Shown piece after piece: positions 1-5,184 of a DNA stretch of 5,184 nucleotides. Origin of the DNA: Planctomycetaceae bacterium (GTDB lineage Bacteria; Planctomycetota; Planctomycetia; Pirellulales; Pirellulaceae); NCBI GenBank assembly GCA_002705165.1, contig PAJC01000097.1, positions 3,876 to 9,059 on the forward strand, read 5' to 3'. How positions within the stretch are numbered: position 1 is the first letter of the stretch; the number at the start of each line of letters is the position of its first letter. The notes beneath the pieces were generated by a model. It ran no database searches, was not told the origin of the DNA, and worked only from the letters and a program-made list of their open reading frames with translations. The translations under genes were made by a program, and so were the position numbers.

Positions 1-425
1 CGAATGGTGATGAGTTCGTCGATTTGCTTGTCGTGGCTTTTGTAAAGAGAATCGAGAGTTGCAAAGCCAGTGTCAACCTCCAGGATCTCTCTGTCGACGG
101 TGTTTTGGATTTGGTTTTTTTGTTGGGTGATACCAGCCAACTGAGCTTTCAATTCATCGGGATTATACTTTGGGGTCCAGGGTTTCATGATTGACAGGAA
201 AGCCCGTTCGTCATGAATAGCGATTCCACTTTGACCGCCTTCGGGCAAACTTGTTTTCCAGAGAATGTTCTGTGTTTGACGGACACTGAAATTGAGGGGC
301 GGCTGAGGGCCAGTTACCGTCCAATCCCCGCCCGGTCCACCAGCCATCGGCCAATTGTGTTCGGCAGAGGCGGAAAAGGTTGTGAGTGAAAAGAGTAAAA
401 GAGTAAATAGCTTGTATAAATCCAC
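1..425 (-). CDS. Exported PQQ-binding-like beta-propeller protein, N-terminal part (gene runs off the left edge)
   Basis: This is the 5' part of a gene: 141 complete codons are present and the frame is still open at base 1. The start is a GTG at 425–423. It has AAGGA eight bases upstream, an in-frame TGA at 455–453 closes the frame behind it, and it begins exactly at a signal peptide. Residues 1–21 form a Sec signal (DLYK, then a Leu/Phe/Thr-rich core, ending ASA before E22). The mature protein opens with NWPMAGGPGGDW (24–35) and continues with NILWKTSLPEGGQSGIAI and ERAFLS (53–78). This is the usual opening of planctomycete PQQ-like (BamB/quinoprotein-type) propellers, with the first Trp-containing blade. 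From about residue 86 a charged, Gln/Lys/Asp-rich helical stretch (PDELKAQL onward, to 141) interrupts the blade where a strand such as 'DAETGKILW' would be expected. PQQ binding cannot be judged from this fragment, and a structural propeller without a cofactor is equally possible. It is probably the third gene of the operon. Confidence 0.85.
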   Translation of the reverse strand, partial: MDLYKLFTLLLFSLTTFSASAEHNWPMAGGPGGDWTVTGPQPPLNFSVRQTQNILWKTSLPEGGQSGIAIHDERAFLSIMKPWTPKYNPDELKAQLAGITQQKNQIQNTVDREILEVDTGFATLDSLYKSHDKQIDELITI

Positions 426-492
426 GAAGGAAATCCTTTTTCTGAGGAGTGATCACAGGGGTAAGTCACTGACAGTCGGATGAAGAGAAAAG
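426..492 (-). other. Intergenic gap between the DUF1501 gene and the propeller gene
   Basis: These 67 bases contain the ribosome binding site above, an 8-base perfect palindrome GTGATCAC (449–456) and an odd palindrome GTCAcTGAC (465–473). AGTGA and TCACT from these two elements could pair across a 13-base loop. No T-run follows and the stem is short, so I do not call a terminator. No convincing promoter is visible, and read-through from the DUF1501 gene is the simplest reading. Confidence 0.5.
434..441 (-). promoter_or_regulatory. Ribosome binding site deciding the GTG start at 425
   Basis: On the minus strand this reads AAAAAGGA, followed by eight bases (TTTCCTTC) and then GTG. It is the best Shine-Dalgarno match in front of any of the three genes. 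It supports the GTG at 425 over a GTG at 456, which lies in another frame and gives a short peptide without family features. Confidence 0.7.
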
Positions 493-1929
493 TTAAGCAA
501 TCAGTTCTTTGATAACATGGGCATCGTAAACATCAATAAGTCGTTCGTTACGGCCGTTGTGTTCATAAACCAACTCTTCGTGATTTAGTCCTAATTGATG
601 TAATACCGTAGCATGGTAGTCAGAGTATTTTGTTCTTTTGTCAACACTGCGATAACCAAAGTCGTCAGTTGCGCCGTAGGTTTGGCCGCCTTTGATGCCG
701 CCTCCCGCCATCCAAACACTGAATCCGTATGGGTGGTGATCTCGTCCTTCCGTTCCTTTCGCTGCGTTCCCTCGAAGCTCGGCACCCGGAGTACGTCCGA
801 ACTCGCCGCCCCAGAGAACGAGCGTGCTATCAAGAAGCCCCCGTTGTTGAAGGTCAGTTAATAGAGCTCCCACAGGACCGTCCGTTTCCAGACAGCATTT
901 TTTGGTGTTTTCTACATTGGAAGTATGGGTGTCCCAGGGTTGACTTTTCATCATGATTTGGACGAACCGGACACCACGTTCGACCAGACGTCGAGCCATC
1001 AGGCAACGTTTCCCATAAGACTGCGTGACAGGATTGTTAAGCCCGTATGCTTCGTGCGTGGTGGCTGATTCGCGAGAGATGTCGATCGCATCAGTGGCGG
1101 TTAACTGCATTCTTGCCGCCAACTCAAGATTGTTAATGCGAGCATCCAGTTCCATTTCATCGGGGTGCCGTTCTCGATGTTGTTTGTTCAGAGAACGTAG
1201 CAGATTCAGCTTGCGTTCACGTGTATTGCCCAGAAGTGATTTGGAGGGATGTAAGTTAAGGATAGGTGCCCCCTCACTTCGAAAGGCAGTGCCTTGATAG
1301 ACCGGGGGGAGCCATCCGCTTGACCAATTGCGTGCGCCGTCCGTGCTTGGACCTTGTGGGTCTGGCAGGGCAACATAAGCAGGAAGGTTTTGATTGACGG
1401 TTCCCAGTCCGTACGCGGCCCACGAACCAAGCGTGGGGCGACCCGGGATGATTAGGCCGGTCTGTGCTAACCAGATTGAATGTTCATGGTTTCGATGTTC
1501 ACCGTACATAGAGCGGATGACGGCGATTTTATCCGCATGTTTGGCAATCGATGGCAGTTGATCTGAGAACTCAATGCCTGCTTCCCCGTGTTTGCGGAAT
1601 GTGAATGGCGTACCCAATAAATACTTGGTGCGTTGCTCATCATCAGCTACGGATTCGGGAGGTGCCTCTCCGGCGTGCTTGTTTAATAGCGGCTTAGGAT
1701 CTAAAAGGTCTACCTGACTGGGGCCACCATGCATAAACAGCTGAATGATTGCCTTGGCTTTGGGTTCATGGGTGGGGGCACGGGGCGTCAGGTTGTGAAT
1801 GCGTGGTTCCGCATTTGCGTCTTCATTTAGAAGTGTGGAAAGAATCGCTCCTCCAAGACCGGCTCCTAATTGTTTTAAGGTTTGTCGTCGTGAGATTTCG
1901 TAATGTTCACGAGTTGTCAGATTCATCAT
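493..1929 (-). CDS. DUF1501 family protein with Tat signal peptide
   Basis: This is a complete 478-residue protein of the DUF1501 (PF07394) family, of normal length for planctomycete members. The family is related to the alkaline phosphatase/sulfatase superfamily, but its reaction is not established. Residues 1–40 form a twin-arginine signal: SRRQTLK at 13–19, a Gly/Ala/Leu core, and ANA before E41. The Phe common after the RR motif is replaced by Thr. Family motifs are all present and in order: FMHGGPSQVDLLDPKP (65–80), RNHEHSIWLAQTG (146–158), GRPTLGSWAAYGLG (163–176), PWDTH (331–335), LWGGEFGRTP (372–381), GRDHHPYGFSVWMAGGGIKGG (395–415, Asp397/His398/His399 probably metal-linked), and DYHATVLHQLGL (437–448) followed by the NGR-containing tail. 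ATG occurs twice in tandem at the start and the first is used here. The gene lies 19 bases after the PSD1 gene, the usual partner of this family, and the two are almost certainly co-transcribed. A vicinal Cys345-Cys346 pair is notable in an exported protein. The family call is firm. Any enzymatic role is inference. Confidence 0.96.
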   Translation of the reverse strand: MMNLTTREHYEISRRQTLKQLGAGLGGAILSTLLNEDANAEPRIHNLTPRAPTHEPKAKAIIQLFMHGGPSQVDLLDPKPLLNKHAGEAPPESVADDEQRTKYLLGTPFTFRKHGEAGIEFSDQLPSIAKHADKIAVIRSMYGEHRNHEHSIWLAQTGLIIPGRPTLGSWAAYGLGTVNQNLPAYVALPDPQGPSTDGARNWSSGWLPPVYQGTAFRSEGAPILNLHPSKSLLGNTRERKLNLLRSLNKQHRERHPDEMELDARINNLELAARMQLTATDAIDISRESATTHEAYGLNNPVTQSYGKRCLMARRLVERGVRFVQIMMKSQPWDTHTSNVENTKKCCLETDGPVGALLTDLQQRGLLDSTLVLWGGEFGRTPGAELRGNAAKGTEGRDHHPYGFSVWMAGGGIKGGQTYGATDDFGYRSVDKRTKYSDYHATVLHQLGLNHEELVYEHNGRNERLIDVYDAHVIKELIA

Positions 1930-1948
1930 GAGTGGTATTCTGTGCTTC
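1930..1948 (-). promoter_or_regulatory. Tight PSD1–DUF1501 junction with a weak, distant Shine-Dalgarno
   Basis: Only 19 bases separate the TAG of the PSD1 gene (1951–1949) from the first ATG of the DUF1501 gene. The only purine-rich element, AGGAAG (1950–1945), overlaps the stop codon and lies 15 bases from the ATG, farther than is usual. Translation of the second gene may therefore depend on ribosomes finishing the first. That coupling is inferred from the spacing alone. Confidence 0.45.
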
Positions 1949-4900
1949 CTAGTCGATGTAACTGAATTCGTTACTGGAAAGTAGTACGTGACATAAATCG
2001 GCCAATGCTTGCTTAAGGATAGATGCGTTTACTGGGACTCCATCCTCGAGAGGTCCGTGGAACCCTAGCACGCTATCCCAGACCCTGCCAATGGAGTCGT
2101 CGGATTGCAGTTCGGTGACTTGCCACTGCCAGTCGAAATTGTCTGATCGCAGAGTTCCATTATTGTCGTTGACAAATAATATCTGTTCTCCCTCTTCGGC
2201 GTCTACTGGAGGTATTTCAAATTCCTGACGACCATGGGCGATCACCCACTGGGCTAGTTGCCCTTTGCGATTACTGATGGCGGTAACGCGTATCCCGTCG
2301 CCCGCAGGGGAGCCATGGTTTACCATGCCGTTGACTCTGATCTTCTGAGCGGAGTCTGAGGTCCAGCGAAGTATGACTCCCATGTCCCCACCTGGATGTC
2401 CACTTGTGGCATTCAGGCCTTCCCACATGCTGCCCATGTAAGGGTAACCAGGACCTAATTGCCATTGTTTGTTTTCGAAGTGCGCGAAGGGTTTGAATTC
2501 GGTCTTTTCCGGGGCGGCTTGATTTATATTTCCGGTTCCATAAGACCATGCGTCGGGAGATCCGGTTCTGGAAGAATATGATTTGATTTGACTTTCAAGA
2601 AACTCTTGAAGCAACGCCTGTTCGTCGGCTTGCGGTTGACGCCCGTAGGCAGTCGTAACTGCTCTGGAGACAAGATCATGGTCGCCCTCGTTCAGGAGTT
2701 CTTGTGCAAAGGCTTCCGCCGAAAGATTAGCGACGTCGCTGTTCATAAGTGAAAGCGCCTGAAGTGGTACAGTAGATTGGCTTCGACGGATGCAGTTGGT
2801 TTCAATGTCCGGCTGGTCAAACAACTGGAGAATGGAAACGGGTGCCGACCTTTTATTTCTTACATAGATGCTTCGGCGTTGGGGAAAACTACCGGAACCC
2901 ACCACAACTTCACCGCTGGATAGAGTTTGGATGCCGACCGGGAATCCGTACATATTTGAATCCAATGCACCAGCAATGAAGAGTAATGAGTCACGAAGTG
3001 ACTCGGCTTCGAGGCGTTTGAAGTTCTGTCTCCACAGCAACCTGTTTTGAGGATCAGACGGTTCGGCCAGCTCAGCAATAGCTGTCTCCCGGTTGGAAGA
3101 CTGTTGGTAGGCTCGGGATGTCAGAATTGTTTTGTGGAGGTGCTTTAAGCTCCAGTTGTTGTCTTCTAATTCAACGGCCATCCAGTCCAGTAGCGATTTG
3201 TGAATTGGGTTTTCACCTGCCCAACCGAAGTCTTCAAGCGTAGAGACAATGCCTTCACCGAAGTGGTGGAACCACAGTCTGTTGGCGATGACTCGTGACG
3301 TAAGTGGGTGGCGTGCCTGCGTGAGCCAGGCTGCAAATTGTGTTCTCCTGCCGGAGGTGTGTTCCGAAGCCCATTCAATATCCGATTCAAAAGAGGTGTT
3401 TGTTCTAAGCATCTGAGGCACGCCTGGTCTGACAAGTTGGCCCGGAGTTTGAGCATCGCCCCGCAGTAATAATGGAGTGTGTGGGTCGGCGTCCACGTCA
3501 TACGCTGCATAGGTGCTGTCGTAGACGTGCCGCGTCCTGTTAAGCCTGGCTATCTCAGCGTTTGTTTCGTCGAGCCGTTGTTTGAAGTGGCTCAGTGTTG
3601 CGGCCAACTCTGCCTGAAGCTTGTCTGCCGGTGGCGTTAGATGTTCGGCATACCTGGACACTAAAAAGGTTTCGATTTCCGAGCGTTCTGTAGTATTCTT
3701 TGCAAAGGCAAGTTTGACGTCCTCACGGATTTGGCCGTCGACTCCCTTAAGTCGGATGTCAAACAATTCCTTTTTTCCGGATTCTGTTTCGACGGCCAAT
3801 TTGTCATTGAGCGCCTTAATGGCTTTGTCGACTTCAGCGTCACGCGCCGCTTTCGCGTCTACTTGTTTGTTGCTGGCCAAAAGTAAAGTCCTGTCGGCAA
3901 ACGGAATCCAATTGTCCGGACTATAGACCGTCATGAGGATCGATTGCAGTTGGTAATATTCCTTCTGACTTAACGGGTCGAATTTGTGGTTGTGGCATTT
4001 GGCACATTTAAGTGTCAGCCCCATTAAGCTTGACGTCATGATCGAAACCTGAGCATCAATGGTGGGGTAGTAGTAAAACCCGTTGACGTTTTTGATCGTG
4101 TTGAAATCCGGACGGCTTGAGTCGGGACCCGTTCTCAGGAATCCCGTTGCATCTAGTGACTCAATACTTTCAGCAGAAAGACGGTCTGCTGTATGGAACT
4201 CGTTGTAGTAGTTTGAGAGTTCATCACCGGCTAATTGCTGGCGAACGAATTCATCGTATGGTTTATCGGCATTCAATGCCCGAATGACATAATCGCGATA
4301 ACGCCAAATTAATTGTCTGTCCTGATCGGCTGATAAAACGCCGGCTGAGTCACTGTATCCTGCAATGTCCAGCCAGTGTCGTCCCCATCGTTCGCCATAT
4401 TTGGGACTGGCCAGGAATTGGTCGACTAGACGTTCGTATGCATCTGGGCGGTCGTCCTGAATGAAATCCTCAATTTGTTCCGCAGTAGGAGGAAGGCCGT
4501 GTAGGTCAAACGAAAGTCTGCGGATAAGGGTAATACGAGTCGCTGTCGGTGAATAAGATAATCCGTTCTCTTCCAGCTTCGCAAGCAAGAAATAGTCGAT
4601 CGCGTTCGCGGCGAGGTTCGATTTTTCAATGTTAGGTAGTGGTGGCAACTTAGGTGGGTAGAAGGACCAGTAGTCGAGATCGAATTCGTCGTAATGCCCC
4701 TCTGAATTCTTGGAAGCTAGGACTTCATTATCATTGGCCACAGCGCCATCGTTAATCCAGGTGCGAATAATGCCGATTTCTTCTTTTGTCAGCTTGGCAC
4801 CTTGAAGAGGCATCTTACCCGAACTGACCACATCAAAGAGTAAACTGCTTTCTGCCGCCGAGATGCGAATCGCAGGGCCACTTTTGCCGCCCAAAACAAT

Positions 4901-5086
4901 GCCGCCTTTACGACTAAGATCGAGCCCGGCTTTAGCTTTCTCTCCCTGATGACACGACAAACAGCGGGCTTGGAGTATCGGCAGGATGGCTGACTCGAAT
5001 ACCAGTGGGCCCATTTTCGGAGTTTCGTCCGAGTGACAGGTGTCGAAGGACAAAAATGTAATCACGATAATAAGAAGACGGTTCAT
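1949..5086 (-). CDS. Exported cytochrome c-type PSCyt1–PSCyt2–PSD1 (DUF1549/DUF1553) protein
   Basis: This is a complete 1045-residue protein. The ATG at 5086 is fixed by an in-frame TAA two codons upstream (5092–5090) and by the Sec signal that follows (residues 1–19). Domain order is as follows. PSCyt1 spans about 28–118, with heme motif CLSCH (42–46) and a likely axial Met92 in GKMP. PSCyt2/DUF1549 spans about 158–388, with FDLHGLPPT (193–201), KYGERWGRHWLDIAGY (229–244) and a second CxxCH, CAKCHNHKFDPLS (361–373). A charged helical linker spans about 405–520. PSD1/DUF1553 spans about 578–835, with HPLTSRVIANRLWFHHFGEG (593–612), SRAY (657–660) and RRSIYVRNKR (737–746). A Gly/Trp-rich beta domain spans about 845–992. 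The PSD1 tail ALADLCHVLLSSNEF (1027–1041) closes the protein. The family is planctomycete-typical. Covalent heme and location outside the cytoplasmic membrane follow from the motifs, and an electron-transfer or oxidative role is inferred. Its position before a DUF1501 gene is the classic arrangement. No frameshift or missing motif is seen. Confidence 0.97.
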   Translation of the reverse strand: MNRLLIIVITFLSFDTCHSDETPKMGPLVFESAILPILQARCLSCHQGEKAKAGLDLSRKGGIVLGGKSGPAIRISAAESSLLFDVVSSGKMPLQGAKLTKEEIGIIRTWINDGAVANDNEVLASKNSEGHYDEFDLDYWSFYPPKLPPLPNIEKSNLAANAIDYFLLAKLEENGLSYSPTATRITLIRRLSFDLHGLPPTAEQIEDFIQDDRPDAYERLVDQFLASPKYGERWGRHWLDIAGYSDSAGVLSADQDRQLIWRYRDYVIRALNADKPYDEFVRQQLAGDELSNYYNEFHTADRLSAESIESLDATGFLRTGPDSSRPDFNTIKNVNGFYYYPTIDAQVSIMTSSLMGLTLKCAKCHNHKFDPLSQKEYYQLQSILMTVYSPDNWIPFADRTLLLASNKQVDAKAARDAEVDKAIKALNDKLAVETESGKKELFDIRLKGVDGQIREDVKLAFAKNTTERSEIETFLVSRYAEHLTPPADKLQAELAATLSHFKQRLDETNAEIARLNRTRHVYDSTYAAYDVDADPHTPLLLRGDAQTPGQLVRPGVPQMLRTNTSFESDIEWASEHTSGRRTQFAAWLTQARHPLTSRVIANRLWFHHFGEGIVSTLEDFGWAGENPIHKSLLDWMAVELEDNNWSLKHLHKTILTSRAYQQSSNRETAIAELAEPSDPQNRLLWRQNFKRLEAESLRDSLLFIAGALDSNMYGFPVGIQTLSSGEVVVGSGSFPQRRSIYVRNKRSAPVSILQLFDQPDIETNCIRRSQSTVPLQALSLMNSDVANLSAEAFAQELLNEGDHDLVSRAVTTAYGRQPQADEQALLQEFLESQIKSYSSRTGSPDAWSYGTGNINQAAPEKTEFKPFAHFENKQWQLGPGYPYMGSMWEGLNATSGHPGGDMGVILRWTSDSAQKIRVNGMVNHGSPAGDGIRVTAISNRKGQLAQWVIAHGRQEFEIPPVDAEEGEQILFVNDNNGTLRSDNFDWQWQVTELQSDDSIGRVWDSVLGFHGPLEDGVPVNASILKQALADLCHVLLSSNEFSYID

Positions 5087-5184
5087 AGGTTAATTTTAAC
5101 AACCATCTTCCGAACCTGCGAAATAATTATCCCAATCCAGTCCGAACTGAAATCAAGACTCGCTAAAATAAATACGGTATCAAA
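5087..5184 (-). promoter_or_regulatory. Upstream region of the operon with a weak promoter candidate
   Basis: This AT-rich stretch lies in front of the first gene. On the minus strand TTGATT (5156–5151) and GATAAT (5131–5126) resemble -35 and -10 boxes, but the 19-base spacer is long for a sigma-70 promoter. Inside that spacer is an imperfect 12-base palindrome, CAGTTCGGACTG (5149–5138), which could be an operator half or chance. No Shine-Dalgarno sequence is visible before the ATG (ATTAACCT ATG), which is common in planctomycetes. The upstream gene is outside the window, so the true promoter may lie further away. Confidence 0.25.

Noticed and set aside
211..456. 81-codon minus-strand reading frame starting with GTG at 456
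   Set aside because: It overlaps the propeller gene in another frame and has no signal peptide or family motif. The GTG at 425 in the neighbouring frame gives a clean signal peptide and the propeller opening.
444..480. Terminator between the DUF1501 and propeller genes
   Set aside because: The possible stem is only five base pairs with a 13-base loop and no T-run follows it, so it does not meet the pattern of an intrinsic terminator.
613..1297. Plus-strand open frames at 613–861, 729–956 and 1025–1297
   Set aside because: They lie wholly antisense to the DUF1501 gene, whose motifs run unbroken through the region. The translations show no recognisable family and look like shadows.
3166..3510. 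Minus-strand 114-codon frame, with others at 2271–2549 and 2860–3078
   Set aside because: These are out-of-frame readings inside the PSD1 gene. The PSD1 frame is intact and carries the conserved motifs, so there is no evidence for overlapping genes or a frameshift.
3621..3926. Plus-strand open frame of 101 codons
   Set aside because: It is antisense to the PSCyt2–PSD1 linker. Its Ser/Leu/Ala-rich translation mirrors the Lys/Glu/Asp-rich helical segment on the other strand.
5030..5086. Lipoprotein signal at Cys17 of the PSD1 protein
   Set aside because: The residues before the cysteine are Phe-Asp-Thr, which do not fit a lipobox (normally Leu-Ala/Ser-Gly/Ala before Cys). An ordinary Sec signal is more likely.
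1..5184. Defence system, mobile element or CRISPR content
   Set aside because: No transposase, integrase, nuclease, toxin-antitoxin pair, direct-repeat array or terminal inverted repeat is visible. All three genes are exported proteins of planctomycete-typical families.

Overview
The window carries three same-strand (minus) genes that read from right to left and look like one operon from a planctomycete or a close relative in the PVC group (Verrucomicrobia and Lentisphaerae are the alternatives). The assignment rests on protein families. The first gene has the PSCyt1–PSCyt2–PSD1 (DUF1549/DUF1553) architecture, the second is a Tat-exported DUF1501 protein, and PSD1/DUF1501 pairs are a hallmark of planctomycete genomes, where they occur in many paralogous copies. 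Base composition looks balanced and is similar across the three genes. I see no mobile element, tRNA, rRNA, CRISPR array or sign of recent insertion.

Layout, in the direction of transcription. Positions 5184–5087 hold a short AT-rich upstream region with at most a weak promoter candidate. Positions 5086–1949 encode a 1045-residue exported cytochrome c-type PSD1 protein with two CxxCH heme-attachment motifs, a long charged helical linker and a beta-rich domain inserted near the C-terminus. After 19 bases, positions 1929–493 encode a 478-residue DUF1501 protein with a twin-arginine signal. After 67 more bases, a third gene starts at a GTG at position 425 and runs off the left edge. It encodes a Sec-exported protein that begins like a PQQ-binding-like beta-propeller and is interrupted early by a charged helical insertion.

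All three products appear to be exported, two by Sec and one (DUF1501) by Tat. They would therefore meet outside the cytoplasmic membrane. A covalent-heme protein, an alkaline-phosphatase-superfamily-like DUF1501 protein and a quinoprotein-like propeller together suggest an extracytoplasmic redox or hydrolytic module, perhaps for complex carbohydrates. No substrate can be read from the sequence, and the biochemical role of PSD1/DUF1501 pairs is still largely unassigned.

Most of the window is ordinary for planctomycetes. The points most worth a second look are the three-gene combination, the helical insertion in the first propeller blade and the beta domain that splits the end of the PSD1 region. 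I found no clear evidence of a wholly new system.
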